A stretch of 64,000 nt of DNA from Tetraselmis striata. Lineage: Eukaryota > Chlorophyta > Chlorodendrophyceae > Chlorodendrales > Chlorodendraceae. Shown one piece after another: positions 33,623 through 43,935 of the stretch; position 1 is the stretch's first letter; every line of letters begins with the position of its first letter. Location of the stretch: NCBI GenBank assembly GCA_006384855.1, contig VCJN01001509.1, positions 1 through 64,000 on the forward strand, written 5' to 3'. The position numbers were made by a program, and so were the translations under genes. The notes below the pieces were generated by a model. The model was not told the DNA's origin. It worked only from the letters and a program-made list of their open reading frames with translations, and did not search any database.

Positions 33623-35474
33623 GGGCGCTGATCACTGCCTAGACACGATCGGTCTCAGCAGCCACCCCTCCGGGTTCCAGGCTTGCCTCAGTGTCCACCA
33701 ATCCAATCCGATCCAGAGGTACCAGCTGTCGGTGCTACTGTCCGCTACGAACCGATGGCCTAGTGTCACCGATCCGGACGACTGACGGTAGGCCGCCCAC
33801 AGGGTCGAGGCACACTCATGGCAACGTGCCTCGCTGCGCCCCCTCGCCTCTGAAGGCCCAGGGTCCCCTGCAGCTGTCACCTCTATATAGCCTAAGAACT
33901 GCGGACAGCAGCACCCCAAGAGGAACAACCACCAAGGAAGGTAACAGTAACGGTACCCGCGGGATGCAGATGCGTGTGCGTGCCTGCTGCAGCCCCTTCC
34001 GTATGACTGTCTGAGTCCACGTGCCTTATTTAGTACTGGGGCAAGAGAGTGCCCCTAGAGCCACACCGGACTGGCCCAAAGGCCTCCAACGGCGCACGAG
34101 AGTTAAGCTCCCAGCAAGTGTAACCCACACAACGTGTGGCTTGCCTGCCCACTTGCCGTGCGCCGGCCGGTTGCTCTATATGACTGAGGCAGAGGTGAAC
34201 GAGAGTGGTTGCTGGTGTGTGTGGCTGAATGCAACACTACCGCACACGTGCTGTGCAACGGTAGGGTGCGCTGCGACCCCGGCCACCGGCACACCACAGT
34301 TGGGTTGTTCCAAGCCACCAGCAACACTACTTGGGCAATGCCTCACTCACAACCACAGGTACCAGCGCAAACACCGCTATTACTCAGCGGTCCGCGACTC
34401 ACTAGCCACCAAACTTCACAGTGCCTAAGAACAGACTCTAGTCCGGTACATTACCGAGTTTGACAGCTTAATTGTGCTTGACGGCTCCGTGCTGGTCCGA
34501 GAGGTAACTGGTAGATGTGCAGCGAGTTCGCTGCAGACCACCTACTCTCACCTAGCAACCTAAAGCCTTCCGTTGGGGCGCCGATACTCAGCCAAACCCA
34601 ACAAGACTCGGTATTCGCACCTACCTACTCTAGACCTCGTGACCGAGTTTGCCTCAGAGGTGATTCGTAACGACGACGCTATGGCCAATATTCCGGAGCG
34701 CAAGTTTGTGTTTTCTGCTGGGAGGGAAGCGCCGACTTACTGCGCTTAACGCTGTCCGGAAGCCGGGTACGACGTCGCCGATAGTCCATATCGCCTCCTA
34801 CGAATGAGTTTGTGTTTCGCACGAATGTACGGCTGTCTCGCTCGCTCGTCGGTCTAACTCGACTGAGTGGCACGACAAAGCAAGCCCACCCGACACAACT
34901 AGCTCGTTGTGTACACTACGCTCTCGACGCTCTCGTCACGCATGCTCACGATGCGCCATCAGGCATGTGAAAACATGAACACACGAGGGGCACCTCACGA
35001 CAGTCACAATGTCCTTAAAGGTGTTCTCGCAGCAAGAGAGGCGTCCACGCGCAGTCCAAAGGCAGGTCGCGCCTCAGGGAGCGTTCACGAGTCAGCAGAA
35101 AACACAAACTGGAAGCTGCGGGTGGCGCCTTGCTGCTAACATAACTCGCCGGCTACGGGTGCTACTCGCTGCCCTCGGCTCAAGTACTGTCAATAATTAC
35201 GTAATAATATCGTGCATACTACTACGAACGGATGGCTCTCCTGCACCGTAAGGCACGGAAGTGCCAGCCGTATCTTACGTTATCTACGACGGAAAGCACG
35301 GTGGAATACTACTGTGGAATACTAAGAAAAGTACTATGTCTTGGTCCTCACGACGTGTCTTGCTCTTGCTGACGTGGATGATATGCTCGAGCTCCGTCTC
35401 CACACACATTTGGAAGTTCCAGATAAGAGTCAGAGCTTGCGTTGATATCGGACCGCCAGCTAGGCCATGGTGCC
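33623..35474. other. Leader of the methyltransferase element, no gene recognised
   Basis: About 1.85 kb between the right 114-bp repeat and the gag start. Open frames are short and show no RT, RNase H or integrase motif on either strand. Confidence 0.45.
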
Positions 35475-35588
35475 TCGCGATTGGTCCTACTGCATGACTG
35501 CGGCTGATACACAGTGGCCGCCATGCGCGTACATACGCTGCCGACTGTCTGAAAATACTGCCACGCTGATCACGCGTACGCGATGACA
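35475..35588. repeat. 114-bp repeat, right copy
   Basis: Same orientation as 28256-28369, upstream of the gag leader in transcription direction. Confidence 0.75.
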
Positions 35589-35891
35589 TTTATAGATAAT
35601 ATATTATAATGATCCAATATAAATACATAAAATATATATTAACATGTTATAATAAATCAATATAATATTTTGTAATTTAATATACATTTTAATATGATAA
35701 TACATTACTATATAGTATATTAATTACATAGTATATAACTGCATATTGTAAAGCGCATATCGTAGCAGTACTGCAGTGCGAGTACCCGCCTTGATGCTGC
35801 GTATCCATAGCGTAATATTCGCATATTGTGTTTAGCCCTGAGCCATATCCCGTATGGCGATCGTATTTAGCGCGTAAATGAGAACACATGT
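35589..35891. repeat. AT-rich direct repeat, left copy
   Basis: About 300 bp, strongly AT-rich in its first half, then TATCGTAGCAGTACTGCAGTG and a tail ending AATGAGAACACATG. It matches 37136-37441, most clearly in the tail. Confidence 0.65.
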
Positions 35892-36088
35892 ATCCTCATT
35901 TGACACATACGTCACTATGCTCCCAACCTGTCTCGTAATTACAATGTAATACCCTGTACTCATCATGTAATCTTACCAGTAGTACGACACTCGTCTGTAG
36001 TCATTCCGTGACGTACTCGTAATAAACTGAATCAGGCGCATATCACACGTCCTCGCGACGCTGCATCCAACGCGGAGTATTTTTACAT
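35892..36088. other. Spacer before Y copy B, nothing recognised
   Basis: About 200 bp without repeat or coding signature. Confidence 0.4.
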
Positions 36089-37136
36089 CTGCCCCTTAAA
36101 GCCCGACTATCTCGCTACGCTCTGGCCTCATCCGCGATAGCGCGCGCGCGGCAGTGCCAATGAGCGGGCGCGCGGCAGTGGGCGGCGAGGCGCGCGGCAG
36201 TGGGCGGGCGGAATAAATTATTTACATCCGGTTTTGACCGGGACCGCCTCGGCGGCCGGCCCGCTGCTCGCGGGTGGCGGCAGCGGCAGCGGCGGCCCGG
36301 CGGCCGGCCCGCCACCCGAGCGCCCCACCGCCCGCCTTGGCCCCGGCACCACCCCGGCCCGCTAGCCGCCGGCTTGGCGGGCTGCTCGGCCTCCTTGGCC
36401 GGGGGCTCCGTGCTACTGCCCTCGTCGACGTCAACTGTCGACGTCGGAGGTCTAACACAACAACTGCGAAAGTCAGTGTGCGTGTTGATTGCTTGTCGAG
36501 GCGGCGGTGGCTGTGTAATCGAACAAGTCGGAAAACAAACGCGACTCACCTGCGGCTTCCTAGTGCGGCGTCACCTCACAGACCTCGAGCTAGCCTATGG
36601 AATCTGAGTGTCGCGCGGCCAGGATTCGTCAAAGACAACGCTCGCATCACTGCCTTGTCCTCACCTGCAGGAGCAACATCAAAAAGTAACCCAGCACGGG
36701 GCGGTCAACGCCTGTGAAATTCGAATCCTCTAAGCAGTCAAGTCACCCACCCGCCGACTCACTGTACCTTTCAGGGTGGACTCCTCTCCCCGGCTCGTGG
36801 GAGTGTGGCATGGACCGTCGACGGGGGCGTTCTGAACGCAAGTGCCCTTGTCAGATCCCGTGGGGGGGGGGGGGGGGCTATGGTACTGGGTTCAAGATCT
36901 TGGCACGCGTCGCGTCGGGTACAAACGAGGTAAAATGCAGCGAGACGACACCCTCATCGGACACTTGGGAACCATGATGGAGGGTGCTGAGGGACGAACA
37001 GCTACGGTATTGTCTGGCGAGTGTGCGTCAGGTAGGCGCAGCCGCTTTCTAAAAGAAACAAGTCCGGCGCCGCGCCTGGACGACTCGCGCTCCGCGCGAG
37101 TCGTCTTAATGTCATACATATTCTATCATTATGTTA
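36089..37136. mobile_element. Element Y, copy B, uninterrupted
   Basis: About 1.05 kb. It provides the empty sites for E1 copy 2 (between GAAAGTCAGT and TTGATTGCTTGTCG, near 36475) and for the PAT-like element (between TTTCTAAA and AAACAAGTCCGG, near 37055). A minus-strand frame of 144 codons (36549-36115) is open here. Confidence 0.7.
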
Positions 37137-37441
37137 TATAACATAAATTAAATATATTAGTGTTCCAATGTAGATATAATATGTATATATATACATATTA
37201 TGATAAATTAATATAAAATTTAATAATTCGATTTACATTTGAATATAATGATATATTTCTATATAGCATGTGAATAATATAGCATATAGCTGTAGTGTAT
37301 TATATAGCGCAGATCGTAGCAGTACCGTAATGCGAGTACCCGGCTTGCTGCGTATCCATAGCGTAATATCCGCATAATTGTGTTCAGCCCTGAGCCATAT
37401 CCCGTATGGCGACCGCGTTTAGCGTGTAAATGAGAACACAT
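37136..37441. repeat. AT-rich direct repeat, right copy
   Basis: Same orientation as 35589-35891. Together they bracket Y copy B. On the minus strand both start TGTTCTCATTTACRCGC, so they may be LTRs of a small element. Confidence 0.6.
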
Positions 37442-37456
37442 GCGATCAGAGTTAAA

Positions 37457-40260
37457 GCAAATGAATTACACGCCAGTCCGGTCATGTGCCGCGGCACAAG
37501 CCAGGTCTACATAACGGTCAAAACCTAGTTGACCGTCAATGTCTCTCACAGTCCTAATCGTTTGCTGCACATGGTGCATGAAATGGTTATCTATCGCATT
37601 CGCGCATGTTGGTGTTTTTGGGGCTGGCACATATTCGGCAGCAGAGCACAGGGCGCACCGGCGTAAGCAACCAGATAGCAAGATCTTAGTCAATACAGGT
37701 TTGCAGCACATCCATGTAGTTCAAACATGATCCCATTTCATACTGCCCGATACATAGTGCCGCTCACAGCATTGCAGCGATGCAGTCCCAGAAACCGCGC
37801 GATCGGAGGTAAAGCAAACGAGTTACACGCCACTTCCAGTCATGTGCCGCGGCACAAGCCGGGTCTACAGAACGGTCAAAACCTAGTTGACCTTCAATGT
37901 CTCTCACAGTCCTGATCCTTTACTGCACATGGCGGTGCATGAAATGGTTATCTATCACATTCGCGCATGTTGGTGTTTTGGGGGCTGGCACATATTCGGC
38001 GGCAGAGCACAGGGCAAGCAACAATACAGCTAGATATTTAGTCAATACAAGCTTGCAGCACATCCATGTAGTTCAAACACGATCCCATTCCATACTGCCC
38101 GATACATAGTGCCGCTCACAGCATTGCAGCGATGCAGTCCCAGAGACCGAGCGATCGGAGGTAAAGCAAGTGAATTACGCGCCAGTTCAGTCATGCGCCG
38201 CGGCACAAGCCGGGTCTACATAACGGTCAAAACCTAGTTGACCTTCAATGTCTCTCACAGTCTTGATCATTTGCTGCGCATGGTGCAGGAAATGATTATC
38301 TATGCATTCGCGCATGTTGGTGGTTTTGAGCTGGCAAAGATTCGGCCGAAGTGCACAGGGCAAGCAACAATACAGCTAAATATTTAGTCAATACAGGTTT
38401 GCACCACATCCATGTAGTTCAAACATGATCCCATTCCATACTGCCCGATGCGTAGTGCCGCTCATAGCATTGCAGCGATGCAGTCCCAGAGACCGCGCGA
38501 TCGGAGGTAAAGCAAGTGAATTACACGCCAGTTCAGTCATGTGCCGCGGCACAAGCCAGGTCTACAGAACGGTCAAAACCTAGTTGACCTTCAATGTCTC
38601 TCACAGTCTTGATCCTTTGCTGCACATGGTGCAGGAAATGGTTATCTATCACATTCGCGCATGTTGGTGTTTTGGGGGCTGGCACATATTCGGCAGTAGA
38701 GCACAGGGCGCACCGGCGTAAGCAACCAGATAGCTAGATCTTTAGTCAATACAAGTTTGCAGCACATCCATGTAGTTCAAACATGATCCCATTCCATACT
38801 GCCCGATGCGTAGTGCCGCTCATAGCATTGCAGCGATGCAGTCCCGGAGACCGAGCGATCATAGGCAAAGCAAGTGAATTACACGCCGGTTCAGTCATGC
38901 GCCGCGGCACAAGCCAGGTCTACATTACGGTCAAAAGCTAGTTGACCGTCAATGTCTCTCACAGTCTTGATCCTTTGCTGCACATGGTGCAGGAAATGAT
39001 TATCTATGCATTCGCGCATGTTGGTGGTTTTGAGCTGGCAAAGATTCGGCCGAAGTTCACAGGGCAAGCAACAATACAGCTAGATATTTAGTCAATACAG
39101 GTTTGCAGCACATCCATGTAGTTCAAACATGATCCCATTCCATACTGCCCGATACATAGTGCTGCTCACAGCATTGCAGCGATGCAGTCCCAGAGACCGA
39201 GCGATCGGAGGTAAAGCAAGTGAATTACACGCCAGTTCAGTCATGCGCCGCGGCACAAGCCGGGTCTACATAACGGTCAGAACCTAGTTGACCTTCAATG
39301 TCTCTCACAGTCTTGATCCTTTTCTGCACATGGTGCAGGAAATGGTTATCTGTCACATTCGCGCATGTTGGTGTTTTTGAGCTGGCAAAGATTCGGCTCA
39401 ATACAGCTGCCCGATGCATAGTGCTGCTCATAGCATTGCAGCGATGCAGTCCCAGAGACCGAGCGATCGGAGGTAATGCAAGTGAATTACGCGCCAGTTC
39501 AGTCATGTGCCGCGGCACAAGCCAGGTCTACAGAACGGTCAAAAGCTAGTTGACCTTCAATGTCTCTCACAGTCTTGATCCTTTGCTGCACATGGCGGTG
39601 CATGAAATGGTTATCTATCGCATTCGCACATGTTGGTGTTTTTGGGGCTGGCACATATTCAGCAGCAGAGCACAGGGCGCACCGGCGTAAGCAACCAGAC
39701 AGCTAGATCTTTAGTCAATACAAGTTTGCAGCACATCCATGTAGTTCAAACATGATCCCATTCCATACTGCCCGATGCATAGTGCCGCTCACATCATTGC
39801 GGCGATGCAGTCCCGGAGACCGAGCGATCATAGGCAAAGCAAATGAATTACACGCCATTTCAGTCATGTGCCGCGGCACAATCCATGTCTATAGAACGGT
39901 CAAAAGCTAGTTGACGTTCAATGTCTCTCACAGTCCTAATCGTTTGCTGCACATGGCGGTGCATGAAATGGTTATCTATCGCATTCGCACATGTTGGTGT
40001 TTTTGGGGCTGGCACATATTCGGCAGCAGAGCACAGGGCGCACCGGCGTAAGCAACCAGATAGCTAGATATTTAGTCAATACAAGTTTGCAGCACATCCA
40101 TGTAATTTAAACATGATCCCATTCCATACTGCCCGATGCATAGTGCCGCTCACAGCATTGCAGCGATGCAGTCCCAGAGACCAAGCGATCATAGGTAAAG
40201 CAAGTGAATTACGCGCCAGTTCAGTTATGTGCCGCGGCACAAGGCAAGTCTATATAAGGG
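37457..40260. repeat. About 355-bp tandem array, about eight units
   Basis: TTACACGCCAGTTCAGTCATG, CAATGTCTCTCACAGTC and CAGCACATCCATGTAGTTCAA-type blocks recur every 345-360 bp; one unit near 39220-39480 is about 100 bp shorter. Copy A of X has only two units. Confidence 0.8.
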
Positions 40261-41937
40261 TGAATCACGTAGATAGGCAAGCTCCGCTCTGCAAGCCCGC
40301 TCGTCGCTCAGGACGGTCCGGACACTTAGGGGGGTGTCGCAGGCCGTGCATCGGCCGTGCGCAGGGGGGTAGGTCGTTGAGTCGCTCAGCGGCGCAGCGC
40401 ACGCATCGCCAAGAACCAAACATAATGCACATGCACACAGCAACATATATGCACACACCATAGATCACATAGGGGGTCGACATATATTCTGACCCGCAAA
40501 AAGTATGATATGGTTCTGCACTGCTGGATTCTGAAGTTTGACTAGGGTGGGTGCCGGACCTGGTCCGGGGATCACGTTGACAACGAGGGGAGGAGGGTCG
40601 CCGGTAGGCAGAAAGTCGAGTGCGCGCTGTGACTCGCCCGCGCTCACCTGACAAGCTTCGGCCGTGCTCCGCCTGGATGATGGCGAAAACCACCGTAGCG
40701 GCAGGCTTTAGTGTCCTCGAGTCGTTGTGCCGGGCCTTGAGGGACCGAACCGTGTATGGTCGCCCCACGAGCGGCGGGCGTGGGCTGGGTGGTGATGGCC
40801 AATTGACTTTTTCGGGCGCGTCGCGTCGGCATACATTTATGCGGCGAGGGCTACTAATGTGCAGATACCGCTACCCTACAGGTAGCCGTGGGCAGGCGTC
40901 TAGCCCTCCTTCCCGCCCTCAGGAATACGGCGCTTGGAGTTGCGACGCCCCATGGCACAACATACTTGGCGCCGGCGGCTCGCAGCGTGTGGGGGTGGGT
41001 AGGAGCTACTCATTTGCGCTGCTGCGATGGTTAACTGCCCGCCCGCACTTGCAATAAATCGGTTTGAGCCTTAGGCTGCATTTCATTTTCGGCCGTAACC
41101 GCAAATAATCGTACGGATACGCGGTACGAATTTACGGTTGCGGCTCGCGAGTAGTCGTAAACGACGCTTAACACGGAGTTGTATTATTGAGCCGTAACCG
41201 TAAACTGACGGATTTGCGGCTCGAGGATTTGCGGCTGGCCTCGCTGGTCGCAAATATCGCAATATTTCCGACCGACCTAAATATGGCTCACTATGCCGTA
41301 AATCGATGTAATACTTTACGCAGAGTATACATATTCAGCGCAATGTACATGCCGGCCGCAAAGGGTCGTAGGGGCCAGGCGGGCCCTGCTTGCTGCTCGG
41401 CCCGGCACCAGCCCGGGCGCCAGGGCGTGCTGATGCTAGGCCCGTTTGAACGTTTGAACTCACAGGACTGAGGGAGTGCGGTCAAACGTCACTGAACTGG
41501 CTCATTTGCCAGTCGCCCGCCCACATCGTGCCGTGTTGGGTGCTCATCAGGCTACAACATTCCCAAGCGACTGCTCGCGATGCCCCCCCCCCCTCCCCGC
41601 CCGCGCCGCCGCGGCCGCAAGCCCCGCTTCCAGGCGCTACGGGCATGAATGACGACGACTTCTCGGCGGACGAGGAGAACGAAGAGCAAGTTGGGCCTGG
41701 AGGTGGGTTGGCTGACCGCGCCGTGCAGGGTAACAACGAGAGCACCGAGACATCGAGAACGATCAGGAGGATGAGGATGAGGACGAGGACGGCGGCAACG
41801 AGGACGAAAACGGCGTTTACCCAAGGAGGCACGATTTACCAAAGAATGTCAGCTCGCTTACATTGGAGGCTAAGACGAGAACCACAGGCTTGGCCTGGGT
41901 GTCTCCTAGCGCAGAAAGATGGCTGTGGGTGGGTGGG

Positions 41938-42113
41938 TGCGCGAGCCGGTTGAGGCGAGCGCAAAGCAGAGAGTGCCGGTGCCCGAGGGCGGATCCCTCA
42001 GGTCGTGGTGCTGGTGAGGGCCGGCAGGCCCCAGTCCGTGCGCCGACCGCGGGGATCGGGCGCAGTACAACATTGCTAAGTACTGTAAACCTCTAGATGA
42101 CTACATCTGACCA
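41938..42113 (-). repeat. 3' LTR of the TR-GAG element
   Basis: 176 bp, nearly identical to 43493-43668, plus-strand ends TGCGCGAGCC and CATCTGACCA. A segment TTTACCCAAGGAGGCACGAT adjoins it internally (42114) and recurs outside at about 41816. Confidence 0.75.
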
Positions 42114-42197
42114 TTTACCCAAGGAGGCACGATTTGCCAGAGAAGAAAGCCAAAGGCTTGCACAGGTAGCGAAGTGTAGCGGCCGGACGGGGACGAG

Positions 42198-43463
42198 CTA
42201 GCAGCAGAACCGCAGCATAGCAGCTCGCTGCCGAGGCCGCGCCTTTGCGCAACCTGTGCGATGCCCACGTGACACTGGGGGGCGGCTGGGCGCCCGCCGC
42301 CAGGCAGGCGTCCCGCAGCCAGTCAGTGGGAGTGGCTGAAAAGGACCAAGCGGCGGAAGGCTCCAGCGGGGAGACGCTCCAAATCTTGGTCGGCAGGCCG
42401 GCGCCTGAGAGAGGGCGGCAAGAAGGCGGGGCTCGGCCGCCATCGACACCGTCCAGGGCGCTCCAGAGCCCGGGCGCGGGCGCCGTGCGCGGGACGGGCG
42501 GCCCAGGTACTGTACACTGTACTGCAGTGACGGCCGTACCGCCCGGGATTGGCCGCAGGCCTTAGCATAACAGCGAAGATACAGGTTGTCGTACGCTGTC
42601 AGACCCCGCTGCTCCGCGAGGCCGCGGGCGGCGGTGTCGTCGGTCAGAATCCACAAGCGAGGCTCGTCGCCGTCGCGTGGGGGTGGCTCCAGACCGGAAG
42701 GGGGGACTTGACCGAAGTAGGCGAAGTCGACGTACTCGAGCTCGGTGTCGAGTGCGTCCAGCTCAGCAGGAAGGGGCTCTTGCGCTCCTTGCTCACCACC
42801 CTCGGGCGCAGGCGCGCGCGCGGGAATGGCTGGCTGGGTGCCTTTGGGAGGAGGCGGTTGCACGGGAGGGGCCAGTCGAGCGAGTAAGGCGGCCGTAGCC
42901 GCCTCGAACTGCTCGGCCAGCCGCTTCTCCAGGGCTTCCGCTTGGGCCGTCAGGCGTTTTTCCAATTCGGTGTCGTTGTCGGTCAGAATCCACAAGCGAG
43001 GCTCGTCGCCGTCGCGTGGGGGTGGGTCCAGACCGGAAGGGGGGACTTGACCGAAGTAGGCGAAGTCGACGTACTCGAGCTCGTTGTCGAGTGCGTCCAG
43101 CTCAGCAGGAAGGGGCTCTTGCGCTCCTTGCTCACCACCCTCGGGCGCGGGCGCGCCCGCGGGAATGGCTGGCTGGGTGCCTTTGGGAGGAGGCGATTGC
43201 ACGGGAGGGGCCAGTCGAGCAAGTAAGGCGGCCGTAGCCGCCTCGAACTGCTCGGCCAGCCGCTTCTCCAGGGCTTCCGCTTGGGCCGTCAGGCGTTTCT
43301 CCAATTCCGCGATGGATGCCGCAGTGGCGCCGCCCGGGGCGTCGTCGACTAGGGCGTCTTCCGGTACAGGACGAGGGGGCATCCTGCTTTCGCGGGGTGG
43401 GGAAGGTGTAGCGTCTCGGGAGGCTGAGGCTCGGGTCCGAGTCGGCATAGAGTAAGCTGACAC
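42198..43463 (-). CDS. gag-like protein with duplicated coiled-coil module, 421 residues
   Basis: MSAYSMPTRTRASASRDATP start. A module of about 110 residues occurs twice in tandem with near identity: a coiled coil (ELEKRLTAQAEALEKRLAEQ), a Pro-rich linker (PPPKGTQPAIPA), an acidic strand (ELEYVDFAYFGQVPPSGL) and DGDEPRLWILTD. The C-terminal third (AARGLAEQRGLTAYDNLYLR onward) is Arg/Pro-rich and may be partly non-coding. The coiled coils suggest self-assembly as in gag. No zinc knuckle. Confidence 0.6.
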   Translation of the reverse strand: MSAYSMPTRTRASASRDATPSPPRESRMPPRPVPEDALVDDAPGGATAASIAELEKRLTAQAEALEKRLAEQFEAATAALLARLAPPVQSPPPKGTQPAIPAGAPAPEGGEQGAQEPLPAELDALDNELEYVDFAYFGQVPPSGLDPPPRDGDEPRLWILTDNDTELEKRLTAQAEALEKRLAEQFEAATAALLARLAPPVQPPPPKGTQPAIPARAPAPEGGEQGAQEPLPAELDALDTELEYVDFAYFGQVPPSGLEPPPRDGDEPRLWILTDDTAARGLAEQRGLTAYDNLYLRCYAKACGQSRAVRPSLQYSVQYLGRPSRARRPRPGSGAPWTVSMAAEPRLLAALSQAPACRPRFGASPRWSLPPLGPFQPLPLTGCGTPAWRRAPSRPPVSRGHRTGCAKARPRQRAAMLRFCC

Positions 43464-43492
43464 TCTGCTCGACTGCTAGAGTCGAGACTGCT

Positions 43493-43668
43493 TGCGCGAG
43501 CCGGTTGAGGCGAGCGCAAAGCAGAGAGTGCCGGTGCCCGAGGGCGGATCCCTCAGGTCGTGGTGCTGGTGCGGGCCGGCAGGCCCCAGTCCGTGCGCCG
43601 ACCGCGGGGATCGGGCGCAGTACAACATTGCTAAGTACTGTAAACCTCTAGATGACTACATCTGACCA
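43493..43668 (-). repeat. 5' LTR of the TR-GAG element
   Basis: Pairs with 41938-42113. Only about 30 bp separate it from the start codon of the gag-like ORF. Confidence 0.75.
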
Positions 43669-43935
43669 GATACTGGGATGTCACATTTCACGGTGCCGGC
43701 CGCGACCGTAAACATGCCGAATTTGCGGTTCCTACGAGCATTTTAGTACCCGTACGAATATTTGCGACTTCGGTTACGGCCGAAAATGAAATGCAGCCTT
43801 ACGATGCCGTTGGGCATTGGCCGTTGCGTGTCGTCACGGAGCCTATTGTGAGGCGTTAAAGTACAGCGTGGCGGAAGTCCCGAAGATTACGGGTAACCAC
43901 GCGGGGTGCGACGTGGGCCGCCCAATGTACTATGG

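Larger units (their letters stand above)
28256..35588 (-). mobile_element. Retroelement block: gag, protease, C5-methyltransferase, PHD-like finger; no RT or integrase
   Basis: Minus-strand coding runs from 33622 to 28485 between 114-bp direct repeats. The proteins appear to form one polyprotein: gag with a Cys knuckle, a TAG, more gag, aspartic protease (DTG), then a cytosine-5 DNA methyltransferase with motifs I, IV, VI and X, then a degenerate PHD finger. No RT, RNase H or integrase motif was found in 28.3-35.6 kb, so the block is either a non-autonomous retroelement or an internally deleted one. C5-MTase genes in retrotransposons are known from some algae and dinoflagellates; this gene order is not one I know. 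Confidence 0.65.
41938..43668 (-). mobile_element. Small LTR element encoding only a gag-like protein (TR-GAG type)
   Basis: 1,731 bp with 176-bp direct repeats starting TG and ending CA. The single ORF (43463-42198) is on the minus strand. No protease, RT or integrase. A 5-bp target duplication was not found, so recombination between copies is possible. Confidence 0.7.
41074..43798. mobile_element. TIR DNA element with TTA target duplication (PIF/Harbinger-like)
   Basis: Left end GGCTGCATTTCATTTTCGGC and right end are perfect inverted repeats for 28 bp and imperfect beyond. TTA flanks both ends (41071-41073, 43799-43801); one TTA-sized site is present in the empty X copy A. A 3-bp TWA duplication and GG termini fit PIF/Harbinger. 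No transposase; about 1 kb of its own DNA surrounds the inserted TR-GAG element, so it is non-autonomous. Confidence 0.8.
37445..43935. mobile_element. Element X, copy B (inverted), interrupted
   Basis: Reverse-complement of copy A. The repeat array lies at 37457-40260, the unique part at 40260-41070 and 43802-43935. The TIR element 41074-43798 splits it within GGTTTGAGCC|CGATGCCG; copy A has the corresponding unsplit sequence at about 16330-16350. Confidence 0.65.

Noticed and set aside
37457-40260. CRISPR-like regular repeats
   Set aside because: Units are about 355 bp with no short repeat/unique spacer structure; this is a eukaryotic tandem array. No CRISPR array was seen in the window.
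41938-43668. Copia- or gypsy-type autonomous element
   Set aside because: No protease, RT, RNase H or integrase motif on either strand between the LTRs.
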